The notes under the pieces are model-generated. The model saw only the letters and a program-made list of their open reading frames with translations. It had not been told where the DNA came from and did not search any database. A program made the translations under genes and the position numbers. Positions 36,354 to 46,855 of a stretch of DNA of 64,000 bases are shown here, one piece after another (positions within the stretch are counted from its first letter, which is position 1; every line of letters starts with the position of its first letter). The DNA comes from Hordeum vulgare subsp. vulgare (taxonomy: Eukaryota > Streptophyta > Magnoliopsida > Poales > Poaceae), in NCBI RefSeq assembly GCF_904849725.1, contig NC_058520.1, forward strand, positions 537,282,083 through 537,346,082, read 5' to 3'.

Positions 36354-36361
36354 TATATAAA
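36354..36361 (+). promoter_or_regulatory. Candidate internal TATA box
   Basis: TATATAAA followed by GGAGGGGG, about 20 bp after repeat array 1 and about 155 bp before ATG 36517. This array-then-TATA arrangement mirrors the LTR promoter. It is proposed as the promoter of the extra ORF; transcription is not shown. Confidence 0.55.
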
Positions 36362-36516
36362 GGAGGGGGAGCCCTTTTTCTCAGCCTATTTCTTCTTCCT
36401 CGCGGCTCCTCCCTCCCCTAGCCCGAAAACTCCCTGTTTGGATCTCGTTTCGTGGAGCTCCTTCTCCCCGTTGGTTTGGAAGGGTTGCTCCATCTCTCCT
36501 TCCTCCTCCAAGAGCC

Positions 36517-38528
36517 ATGAATCCCGGTAAAGCTCCTCCCTTCTTCTATTTGGTTGATGTTCTTCTTCTAGGGATAGGAGCATTGGGGATTGGATCCATA
36601 TTTTTGATCTTATGGCTAGTTCTTAGATGGCATGAAGGAGATATTTGAGGGGAGTATAGGTCCTATGGATTGTTGTTGATTATGTTGTCATGCCCTAGGA
36701 TTTACTTGTTTTAGATCTAGCACTTGAACTATGTTTGGATTAGATCTAAAACTTGCTCTCTCTTGCCTAGGCATGTACTTATTTCGGTGTTACTAGTGTT
36801 CCTCATGTAAAGTAGGGCTGGGGTGGAGTTCTTAGTGTTCATATACAGCCCATGCCCTCGTAACGATTTTTATCTGTCAGATCTGAAAGTCAAACCCCAG
36901 CGGTACTACCGCCAGGGGTAGCGGTACCACCGCTATGACCCCCAGCGGTACTACCGCCAGGGGTAGCGGTACTACCGCTAGGCCCCAGCAGTACTACCGC
37001 CAGGGGTGGCGGTACTACCGCCAGGAGCATTCACTGTGTATTTTTTTGTGTTTTGTGCTTAGCAATGAGTGTCTACTCTTTCTGCGTTTTCAAGATTCAT
37101 TGCCTTCACTCTTCTTGTCGCCTCTTTTCGCTGTGTGTTCTGTGTCACAGGTAGTTCTTCTCGCCGTTCGAACCCCCCACGGGACACTCAGTCAAAACAG
37201 TATCGCAACCAAGAGGCGCCCGAGGGGTCTGCCACCTCAGGTCTGCAACCCAAGAAGCAGTCCTTCAAGAAGGTCGCACACAAGGATAAGAGGGTCAATG
37301 TCCGAACAATGTCCCCCAAAGACTTTCTGCAGTTTCGCACTCAGAAACACTATCTCAACGAGAGGGCTGTGATCAAGGATGTTGACCATGTCTGGGCAAG
37401 GGACCAGTGCAGGATCTACCGTGATGTTGTCGCGTATTTCAAGAAAAACTATGTCTCTGTTCAGTGGATTGACCTGGCACATCTTCAGCGGAACATGGAC
37501 TATTTTGGTGATGCCCTCTCTCTGATTGAAAAACTGGGCATCAAGGACATCATCACTTACAAGACAGATTTTGATCCACTGCTGTTCCTCAGTTCTATGT
37601 CACGGTCCACTTCTCTCCTGATGCAGAGCGCTCTATGGTGTGGATGACTGGGACAAAGAAGATGACCGGTACCTGGCGTGAGTTCATGCAATTCCTCAAC
37701 ATTGACTTCCAGGATGCTGACACTCCTCTTGGGCTGCGTCCTCATGCTGCAGCCCCCGCCGATAGGCCCCCCGCAAAGGACAGATTGCAGAAACTCTATG
37801 TGAGGAAGGGTGTGCTTCCCAAGCACCTGAACATCATGCATCGGATCCTTCGCAACACCCTCTTCCCTCGCATTGGTAACTTCGACGAGGTTCATGGCTC
37901 CTTGGCTGAGATGCTGCTGCTTTGTGAGGAGGCTATGTCTTAGGAGTCTGCTCAGGTGGATATTTCTGATGTGATGTTCACGGAGCTCTGGAACTGCATC
38001 ATCAGGCGTAAGGTTCCCATCTACGGGCCTTATCTGTTCGCATATATTCACCATAAGTGGCAAGAGGCTTTTCCGAAGGAGGTGCTCTACGCTCAGTCTG
38101 ACTACATTGTGCACGACCCGATCAAGCTTCGCGTCAAGGACAAATGGGCCAACCCATCTACTTCCTCTCAGCACATGGATACTGACACAGAGACTGCTGC
38201 TGACAGAGGAACCGCCTCTCAATCCCGCTCTTCTGCCATGCCATCTTGGGCCATCAAACTACAGGACAAGATGAAGAAACTATTCTGTATGCAGGCTAAG
38301 GGTCAGTACCAGACGCACGTGGCTCAGAAGGAGAGCCGCCAGAGGCATAAGCGTGTTCTCAGGACTCTTGATGTGGACATCTCCAGCGGATCAGAGGACG
38401 ACATCACTCCAGAGGCTAGTTGGATGCAGGCTCAAGGATACCAGTGGTCTGGCGATGAGGCGGAAGAGGAGGAGCAGGCCGATCAGGAAGGGACCGATGA
38501 GTCTGGCGATGCTGAGGACGAGGAGTAG
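36517..38528 (+). pseudogene. Extra 3' ORF of the Sirevirus-lineage element, predicted two exons
   Basis: Exon 1 is a short stub: ATG at 36517 and ten coding bases, then the donor GTAAAG at 36527. A pyrimidine-rich tract ending TGTGTCACAG (37150) is a good acceptor. The join gives an in-frame start MNPG followed by SSSRRSNPPR. The body contains FLQFRTQKHYLNERAV, YFKKNYVSVQWIDLAHLQ and an acidic C-terminus (EEEEQADQEGTDESGDAEDEE). A one-base shift near 37590 and a TAG at 37941-37943 break it. ORFs in this place in Sireviruses are often called env-like, without proof. A frame starting at 37069 without splicing has a hydrophobic, signal-like start, but that start lies in the inferred intron. Role unknown. 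Confidence 0.65.
36900..37022. repeat. Internal array 2 of GCGGTACTACCGC units
   Basis: Six units with a central C, spaced by CAGGGGTA or similar, within the inferred intron of the extra ORF (36527-37150). One unit reads GCGGTACCACCGC and one GCAGTACTACCGC. Confidence 0.9.
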
Positions 38529-38573
38529 CTACGTGTGGCATTAGGTGTGCCCCTTTTTGGTGTCTTGTGCCAA

Positions 38574-38830
38574 AGGGGGAGAGAGTCTAGGAGCTGAATT
38601 TGCTTTCATATTCGAACTTTGCGTTGCTTTGCTTTATTTCGTGTGGTTTGCTTCGAACTTGGTTTGCTTCTAGTTTGCTATCATTTGTGAGACATGAACT
38701 TATGTGAGATTTATTTCCATCATATGTTATGAGTCATATGCCCCGTATTGTCATATATCTCTATCTTTTTGTTCTCACATTATTCTCTGTGCAAATCCGG
38801 TATTGTCATCAATCCACCAAAAAGGGGGAG
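38574..38830 (+). other. Purine tracts before the 3' LTR
   Basis: AGGGGGAG occurs at 38574-38581 and again at 38823-38830, the second immediately before the 3' LTR (38833). Together with 35777 and 36230 there are four copies in the 3' part of the element. Multiple purine tracts are described for Sireviruses. Confidence 0.8.
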
Positions 38831-38832
38831 AT

Positions 38833-40246
38833 TGTTGGGGCATAGTTTATGCCTAAGTAATTTTGGTGATTGATGACAGTACCGTACAGGACTAACCGTG
38901 TGTGTTAAGGTTTCAGATAACACACGTCAACGGCACAAGACGACACGTCTCCTCATTCATGGAACGAAAGCACGGCGCTCTCTAAGATTCTCTTTATTTG
39001 AGTCATAGGAAAGTCGTACTATTAAGAGGGGATCTGTAGTGGAAAGGTTTGGGTGGAATCTATCTTTGCACGCGCACACTTCACATTCTCCCTTTCCTTC
39101 ATCTTTGGAGCGGCCCCCGCCACTTTGTTTCTCGCATCTTTGCAAAATGGTCCCCAGCGGTAGTACCGCTGGCTCTAGCGGTAGTACCGCTGCAGCCAGC
39201 GTTGTACCGCTCGCCAGCGGTAGTACCGCTGCAGCCAGCGGTAGTACCGCTCGCCAGCGGTAGTACCGCTCCAGGAGCTTTGTTCCACCTGCCTAGCGGT
39301 AGTTCGTGGATGGACCTTTTTGCGAAGACTTTCTTTGCGGTGGTAGTGCTTTTGCACTATCAGGGGGCCAGCGGTAGTACCGCTGCATCCAGCGGTAGTA
39401 CCGCCCCTGTTCAGCGGTAGTACCGCTGGAGTGCCAGCGGTAGTACCGCTGGAGCTCGGGCAGAGAGTGGGAAAACGGTCTGATTTCCCCCCCCCCATTA
39501 TATAAAGGGTTCTTCTAGCTGAGGAACCCTATCTCTTACCTCTCTAAGCTCCATTGTTGAGCCCCAAGCTCAAAAGTGTCCGATCTCTCTCCCTAGCCAA
39601 TCAAACTTGTTGATTCTTTAGGGATTGGTTGAGAAGGCCTAGATCCACACTTCCACCAAGAGAAAAATTGATTCCCCCACCAATCCCTTGCGGATCTTGT
39701 TACTCTTGGGTGTTTGAGCATCCTAGACGGTTGAGGTCACCTCGAAGCCATATTCCATTGTGGTGAAGCTTCGTGGTTTAGTTGGGAGCCTCCAAGCTTT
39801 GTGTGGAGTTGCCCCAACCTTGTTTGTAAAGGTTCGGTCGCCGCCTTCAAGGGCACCTATAGTGGAATCACGGTACCTTGCATCGTGCGAGGGCGTGAGG
39901 AGAATACGGTGGCTTTAGTGGCTTTTTGGGGAGCATTGTGCCTCCACACCGCTCCAACGGAGACGTACTTCCTGTCAAAGGGAAGGAACTTCGGTAACAC
40001 ATCCTTGTCTCCATCGGTTCCACTTGTGGTTATCTCTATCCTTTACTTTGTATTTGCTTATGCTTGTGACTATATCTTACTTGCCTTAATAGCTCTCGTT
40101 GTTAGCTTCTATAGGGTTCACCTCATTGTCGTATTAATTGTGAACCCGTATGGTGTTTACCTTACCTTGCTAAGATTAATTAAAAAGTGATAGTTGTCTA
40201 TTCACCCCCCCCCCCCCGCCTCTAGCCAACCATATCGATCCTTTCA
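38833..40246 (+). repeat. 3' LTR of the Sirevirus-lineage element
   Basis: 1414 bp, same ends as the 5' LTR. It carries its own array of about 11 GCGGTAGTACCGC units (39157-39449), arranged differently from the 5' copy, and TATATAAA at 39499-39506. Followed by ATGGG, then the zf-XS exon 3. Confidence 0.93.
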
Positions 40247-41803
40247 ATGGGCATCTGAACATTTCTCTCTTGAAGTACGCCGCCTTCCCCTTCTTCCTGA
40301 TCTTATGAGCTTCCTTCTCAATGAAGGACTCTTTGTTGCCGTCCTCGACATCATCTCGAGAGTTATACTACACACACAAATTAAGCATTATGGAGCCAGA
40401 ACACACACTTCTGATTCAGAATGATGCAATGAGCAAACATCAGATAATTCCCATTTACCAAATTTTAATGAACAACACAAAAGAAAAAAGGCATGTACAG
40501 TAATCTAACTAAACTAACAACATTAAAACACTCTCTACATCAATTTCATTAAAAAGCCCACCAACGTGCATTCATATAGTGCTTACGCTGAACTAAAAAA
40601 TAGTTGGGATTACCTCGTACGTGTCGTCGTCGTCATAGTCAGAGTCATACGGGCTCTTGAACCCAGTCTTGGCAAGCTTCCTCTTCATGCCTGCAGCTTC
40701 CCTTTCCTACAATATAAGTAATTCGATTAGCACAAACTATATAACACAGTATTCAAAAAGGTCAAGCCATTCAACAATGTGCTTCTAATTACATTCATAG
40801 TGCTGCTGCATCAGCCACCCTATTCATGAACATAAATAGCCTGATTTATACAAAAAAATAAATAAATATTGCACAATTGGGCTGCTCAGCCTCTGGCGTG
40901 CCCCGGTGAGGGGATAACCACAACAAAACTATTAATTACATTTTTCCTAAAAAAGAAAGAGAATCAGTTACATTGTTTAGCAAATGCGCCTGGTAATTGT
41001 GTTACATTGTTTAGCAAATGCGCCTCGTAATTGTGTTGACTGATTCATGTATATGTGGTGTCCCAGATCTGACATGTTGTCTGATGCGTCAAATGGAAAA
41101 TAGTACTCAAGAGGACCACGGACTGGATTAAACTATTTGAGCTTCGCATGTACTCTATGAGAATAAAATCTAAAGCACATGCAGCAATCAGAGATCCCAA
41201 TTCAAAACCTAACTCTTATTAAATCCGTACTAATAATCCTTACTAATAAAATTTAGACGAAATTTAGGAATGGGTGTTCGTATATATCAAGCGCATGACC
41301 TGGGTGAAATCTTTACTAATAAGAGAAAGATTCCGTTGATTCAAGCCAACAAAAATGCAAAAGTTCATCAACACATGCAAAAGCAGAGTGTGTTCTGCTC
41401 CCTGAATATATGTGCTTATCAACGATAACTATGAAAGCAGTTGTACGGGAAGCATTAACACATCCACATGCACAAATCAAAGATTGAATTTAAAGAAATC
41501 CAAGTCTAAATAAATCTATGGAGCATTCAAGCACGAATCAACTATAAAAAACCAGAAAACCTCATCTAAAAAACCCACCGCATCGTCGTGAGCCTGCGCA
41601 GCACCGCTCGAGGTCGTGTCCTCCTGCTTCGGCACCTCCTTCTCAAGATCCGCAGCGGCGACAGCGGTTGCGGTCGTGCCCTCCTGCTTCGGCAACTCCT
41701 TCTCAAGATCCGCAGCGACGACAATGGTTGCGGTCGTGTCCTCCTGCTTCGGCATCTCCTTCTCAACATCTGCAACGGCGGCAGCGCGACGAGCGTCCTC
41801 CAT

Positions 41804-42172
41804 TGGGTGTGGGAGATGAGAGCAACGGGGAGATGGTGCGACGAGAGAGAGCGAGAAGACGAAGTGGGAGGAGTGGGAGACGAGGCGACGAGGGAGTCGA
41901 TGCGCCCGGAGGCAGTTCCCTGTTTAAACGATGTGAAAGTTCCTGCAACCGTCCGCCACGTGCTATCCCACGACCGCCACTTCGTCCGGGACATCTTACA
42001 AAAAAAATGGCAAAAAAACCTGATGGCATAGACGAGGCGACGATGGACGACGAGGGAGTAAATGACGTGCATGTTGAATGGGCTAAGAAACAATAAAAAA
42101 ATACTTCCGATTTGACCTGAGCATGCTGTTGAATTGATGTCTGCTCGTGTTAATTTTCACATGGTTCTACAG
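41804..42172. other. Upstream flank of the zf-XS gene
   Basis: GC-rich sequence directly upstream of the minus-strand start codon, presumably its 5' UTR and promoter. The plus-strand frames across exon 1 and this flank (41588-42096) are antisense shadows. Confidence 0.5.
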
Positions 42173-42366
42173 TGATCGAGCCTGTTTGATGTACGACAAG
42201 CTTGCGTTGGAAGCTAACCCTGATATCTATTGGAACATCACGCGCCGTGACCTGCTGGTCCACTACCCCGTCGATGATACACCCCGTTGACTTGCGCAAT
42301 ACACGACGTGCTGCTATCGATACGGGGGACAACTCCCATTATACGGTGAGGCGCGCGGATCACTAG
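42173..42366 (+). pseudogene. Exon remnant of an unrecognised gene
   Basis: After TTCTACAG (acceptor-like, 42165-42172) a frame reads DRACLMYDKLALEANPDIYW, then NITRRDLLVHYPVDDTP. With one base of shift near 42286 it continues as VDLRNTRRAAIDTGDNSHY to a TAG at 42364-42366. The amino-acid flow looks like real protein, but I cannot name the family. It ends just before the hairpin-array module, which could be its 3' flank. Confidence 0.4.
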
Positions 42367-42394
42367 CGAGTGTGGATGGACGGGATGTAGAGCA

Positions 42395-43140
42395 CCGAGG
42401 TGCTCGGCCTCATATGCGAATTTTCGCATAAACCATGGCGTTTCCACCCACAATGTGGCGTTCGTGCGTGCTTGTGTTAGTGGGAGTGAGCTGCTTTTCT
42501 TCTCTTCCTGCGTGCGTGAGTGGGAGTGAGCTACTTTTTTTCTTGGCTGGAGTTCGTACACGCATAGGATGAGAGCATGTGCCCAGGCGCATGCATGCAT
42601 GCTTGGATCCGGGTATGGATGGTCGAGCTGCATGCATCTTTGTACTGGCACAACAGGGTATGGATGGTCGAGCTAGCTAGCTGGAACTCAATGAATTTTC
42701 TGCATTTCACTTGATACACAGTGATGAGACGGGACGACAACCCTGTTCCGCAACACCCTGCGTCTGTTAAAAATAAAGTAAGAGGGACCGAACGGTGTGA
42801 CAGGTGAGGCAGAGTAGTATCCGATTTCTTTTGAACGCTACAGTAACAACAAGGAGAGAGAGCCCGTGCAATTGTGGTGAGTGTGCTGAAACGCCAGCAA
42901 GTGCGGCGTTTTGCGCTTGTTCAGCAACGCCAGCTACGGTGGCGTTTCGGCTTAGACAGCAACGCGAGCTAGTTTGACGTTTTCATATGGAGCAGCAACG
43001 CGGTTTAGATCGGCGTTTCTATGTTGAGCAGAAACGTCACGGGCTATGGCGTTGCGAAAAGGACCAGATCGTGAAATACTTTTACGTTGAGCTCATTTCG
43101 TGCTATTCTTTGCTGAGAAGGTTAAAACCGTGAAAAAGCT
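42395..43140. repeat. Hairpin-array module, right copy (inverted, with an insertion)
   Basis: Reverse complement of the 26606-26915 module. The TTTTTCACGGTTTTAACC ... GATCTGGTCC tract lies at about 43050-43136, a hairpin run AACGCC.../GGCGTT at 42888-43060, and a further hairpin plus GCACCTCGGTGCTCT (as its complement) at 42390-42470. About 400 bp (42476-42885) are inserted between the hairpins and the last part; this insert has a repeated GTGGGAGTGAGCT stretch. Divergence from the left copy is high. Confidence 0.65.
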
Positions 43141-46100
43141 TCCCGCTGACGAGGTGTCCCGTCGAGGGATCTGGCGTCCCTGACCAGCGTAGAGTCCCAT
43201 CACCGCGCCTTGCCGTTGGTTTTGTCTCCGCCAAGCGCCGTCTCCACCTTGCCGAGGCAAAGCGCCGTCTCCACCTTGCCGAGGCTGCCATTGCTGCTCA
43301 TGAGTGACACCATCGCCACACAGCAGACCTCAAGCCATTGATGGGATGCCTCACTGCAGTTCATTGGTGGACAAGCTTCACCCGCATTGAGTGAAGACGA
43401 CGCGAGGAAAGACCAGGACGGGCGACGCGTCTGCCGTCTCGGCCATTGTCACTCTAGCTACCCTCCACCTGCTCGACAGAGTCATGCGCCTGGACTGCCT
43501 CGGGCGGCTCCCACCTGAGCTCGCTGGCTTGGCTCGCTCCATGCTGCATGTCAGGCACTCAACGCCATCTCTCTCTGTGTGTGTGTGTGTATTATTTGAT
43601 TGTTTCTTTATGTGCAATAATCAACTGGAGGTTGTTCTTTGATTTTGTTGGTTCTGGCTCTGAATATTACACAGGTGCTCTTAGAGGTCATAAGGAAATC
43701 GCTACATGCCAGCCTGAATGTCGGACTAAAGTCTGACACCTTGAAGGTACTTCTTTTCTGATGTAGGAACTACAGTTTTTGATGGATGATGATAAACTTG
43801 ATCCTGCCCTATGCTCGACTAAATTGCAGCATAACCTGAACTGCGGTCTGCTAGAGTTTACGTTGTATCCGTCAATATCGTTGAGCTAGCAAGTGCATCA
43901 ACGCATAATCTTTAAACAGTGTTAGATAGGGCGTGTGTACCAAACTGACTACATGTGCAACTTGCGATAGTGAAGAATCAGAGGCTGGTACAGAAACTTT
44001 TCAACAGGAGCATATTTGTAAATTTGAACCCGTCTTTTCGGGATCCACAAGATACAAGTTCAAATAAAATATCAGAAGAATTTTTGTATACTCTAGCATA
44101 ACAGCACCAAGGGTTTAGACGGTGTTGTGTTGTGCTACTCAGAGAGCCATCAAAAATCATTGTGCTTGGGACACCATGTCAGCTTAAAAGAACTATGTAC
44201 ATTGCAAAAACTGAAGATTTGTTTCACTCTGCCGTTGTAGCAATACTCCTCCCAGTAAAGTACTGCCGCTACTGTCATCTGAACAATTTCCCTAAGATTG
44301 TCCTGTGAGTTTCAGAGAACAACTTCTTTACGGTCAGAGTAGTACAGTGATGCAACATAATAAATCATTTCAGAGAACTGCATTTTTCAAAACCAACAGG
44401 AGGATTCAGTTTCAGTTTCTTTGGTCTTGTGAGGTGTGTAAATCATGACCAACAAATTAGAAGATCCTAGAGCTGACTTGCTACTTTGTTTTGAGTTCAC
44501 CTTTGTGAAGTGTGTCTGTACAAAAAAATTATACTTCCATGTCTTTTCTTTTCTGATTAGTTGTTTTTGTTAATGCCGGTGTGGGGAAATCAAGTTCCCA
44601 ATCATTACTTTTCTTAGGTACAGTGAATTGTTGGCTGTAGAAGACTTGTGTTTGCTTCATTTTAATAAAGATGGGGCAGGGGGAAACCCCTTTCCTTAAA
44701 AAAAAGGTACAGTGAATTTTCTAATTTATCGTTCATGTTTTTTTTCCTAGAAAATTTTTTGGTTATGCAAAAGGTATATATGTATCTTTTGATATACTCC
44801 CAAATCATGTTTTGATATGCTGTCCATTATAGTGTTGTATTATTTTTCAGATGAATTTCACAATCATTAATCTCAATTAACCATAGCAGATTTCAGTATT
44901 CTAGATAAATACGGTTTTGCGCATATGTGTTTCCTTGTGTGGTTTCAATGAAATTTATTGATTTGGTACAATCTTGATCAATTTGATTATTTTTTGTTTC
45001 TTACTAGCAAGAAAAGGCTGATCTCATATTTTTTGCAGCATTGGAATTTACTTTTTACATGGCACATTTTGCAGTGGACAATGAGGTGAGAACTTAAAAA
45101 CTAATCGACCTGATAAATTAGATGTTCAATGTTTATATTTTGTGCCAGATCAGTTTTTACGCTAAATATCCATTGCAAATGTATTCTGCTGAAATTTGTT
45201 GGACGCTATCTTTCCTCTCTTGGTTATCTAACATGCATATTCAATATGTCTACTTTTCATAGATATATGAGTTATTCATGGGGAAATATATTTCTCCTTG
45301 GTTGTGTTTCAGACATGCATCTAATAATATTTCAGATTTAAAGTTCATGTTGTTGTCAATTTTGTACAAATTCAAATTCCCTTTCAGGCCATCGGTAAGA
45401 TCAACTCAGATAATAGCTCAAGTTTGTAAAGACACTCAAACAATTTGACACAGATTTGCCGAAGATTTGCCGAAGAGACAGAGTGAGGACACCAAGCCGA
45501 GTAGAGGCTAGGTCATGTATGGCGTGCTCTTTTTTTCCTGCTTAGTGGTCAAAACTCTGAAGGTGATCTATATCATACTAAGAGTTTCATGCATTGTCCT
45601 TTTTCCCTGTACACCATATACTTAATGAGTGATTCATAGAGTTTCTAGGTTATTGGTATCCTATAAGGTAGGAGCAGACATGCTTTTGTTTTATTTTATG
45701 GCAGATTTGTTTCATTCATGTAAGCTTTGCTCCCCTAAATAAGATCTCTTCGGTGACACGTATAATGGAGCAGTAGTTGAGCATTTGTTGAAGTCCTAAA
45801 ATATTTATCGTATACTCATGACGATGAAACATTTAATAACCATAGTGTTTGTTCCATGGTTTTTTATGTTTTGGATGTTATGCCAATTCAGCATCACCCG
45901 CTGCGACGAAGAATGCCTGCTCCTAGGGCTTGAGGAAATAGAGCATCCAGTAAAGAAAGAATTTAAGAAAAAGTACATGTGTGGCAACCACCTTGGACGA
46001 AACAGTCGTTCTCTCTTCTGATGAAGAAAGTAACGACAAGACGTGAAGATCAAAAGCCTATCATCCAGAATGCTAACAAGCACGTATGTTACTTAGGCAT

Positions 46101-46855
46101 GTTCTACTTCACTTAGTTCTACTCTTTATCTGCGACTATCTGTCCACGATGATGTATTTGTTTGTTCATTCATGCATGTATGCTACCTAGACATGTGGTT
46201 GAACTCAAATAACTTACTGTCTACTCTATTGTCCACTGTCTTTCCATAAACATATCAGCCTGCAAAAGTGCAAAGGGCGCTACTACGTAACGCGCGCGCG
46301 CTGTACGACAAGATGTAGCGGCCGTCCATATTAGGCAGGCCACGTGCAGTCCCCTCCACCCCCGCGGCAGTCCCCTCCACCCCCACGCGCACGTGACCAT
46401 GTCCCACCGTAACCTTCCAACCGAAACCCAATTTCTCCCTCTTAATCCCCCTGTAACTCTCTCCCCTCTCCTCCCCACTTTTCTCCCCAGCCACCGTTGG
46501 AGGCCATGGCCTAGATTGGGGAGGGGAGCTTCGTGTCCACCAATAATAGTAGGAATCCAGGCAAAACATCAAATGAAGAAAAGCAAAAAAACAGAAAACT
46601 CCGTTAGATTTGTGTATGATCCGGCAACATATCTGGTATAAGAAGAAACGTTTACAAAACAATTTGCCAGCGACGCCAGACCAGGTAAGGTTCCTCCATT
46701 CTATTTTTGTACAAGAAAACAAGCAAGATCTCTTGTGTAGTTTGCAAAAAAAAACTCTACTGTACACCCCATGTGCTTGCAACTTTAATTTTGGACCTGA
46801 ATGTTGAACCTGGTCAGAGGCTTTAATTTTGGATCTGAATGTTGAACCTGGTCAG
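43141..46855. other. Intergenic, no confident gene
   Basis: Contains a 28-bp tandem pair AAGCGCCGTCTCCACCTTGCC (43234-43285), an exon-like GC-rich stretch at 43391-43570, and a poly-A-ending tail AAACCCCTTTCCTTAAAAAAAA (44687-44708) that looks like the 3' end of a retroposon. There is a 22-bp pair CAGTCCCCTCCACCCCC (46348-46390), and a 38-bp duplication TTTAATTTTGGA...GGTCAG just before the tandem array. No protein family was recognised. Confidence 0.4.

Larger units (their letters stand above)
28181..40246 (+). mobile_element. Sirevirus-lineage Copia retrotransposon with extra 3' ORF (12 kb, complete)
   Basis: Complete insertion with the duplication ATGGG (28176-28180 and 40247-40251). LTRs are 1435 and 1414 bp, TGTTGG...CTTTCA. 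The primer site TGGTATCAGAGCCA at 29618 fits initiator-Met tRNA. In order: gag with a long coiled-coil tail, PR-IN, RT-RH, four AGGGGGAG tracts, two internal repeat arrays, and an extra ORF before the 3' LTR. Large Gag, multiple purine tracts and an ORF after pol are marks of the Sirevirus (SIRE/Maximus) clade; the family is not named. LTR divergence is roughly 2 percent by hand (about 0.7 million years). Single-base lesions in gag, pol and the extra ORF make it non-autonomous now. Confidence 0.9.
28036..41803 (-). pseudogene. zf-XS (SGS3-like) zinc-finger gene, exon 3 split by a 12-kb retrotransposon
   Basis: Three minus-strand exons with consensus borders, all phase 0. Exon 1 is 41803-41561 (81 codons), holding three imperfect repeats of LEKE-PKQEDTTAT; exon 2 is 40706-40614 (31 codons, SDYDDDD acidic run). 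Exon 3 is 40367-40247 continuing at 28175-28036 (261 nt with one copy of the ATGGG duplication removed; stop TAG 28038-28036). The host frame stays open across the insertion point, predicting 198 residues. Exon 3 encodes KKGKAAYF, FRCPYY, IYEHLMSHA and KTRAEHAALLKAL. This matches the zf-XS pattern of SGS3/FDM-type RNA-silencing proteins, but the second Cys of the usual CPxC pair is Tyr, and no XS or XH domain follows. It may be a short zf-XS paralogue; silencing function is not shown. Unless the element is removed from the transcript, the gene is disrupted. Confidence 0.78.

Noticed and set aside
37069..37150. Signal-peptide-like start MSTLSAFSRFIAFTLLVASF of an env-like protein
   Set aside because: The stretch is pyrimidine-rich and ends in a strong acceptor CACAG; it reads better as the 3' end of an intron. 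Kept as an alternative in the feature entry.
41588..42096. Overlapping plus-strand ORFs across zf-XS exon 1
   Set aside because: Antisense shadows of a repetitive coding exon with GC-rich codons; no motif of their own.
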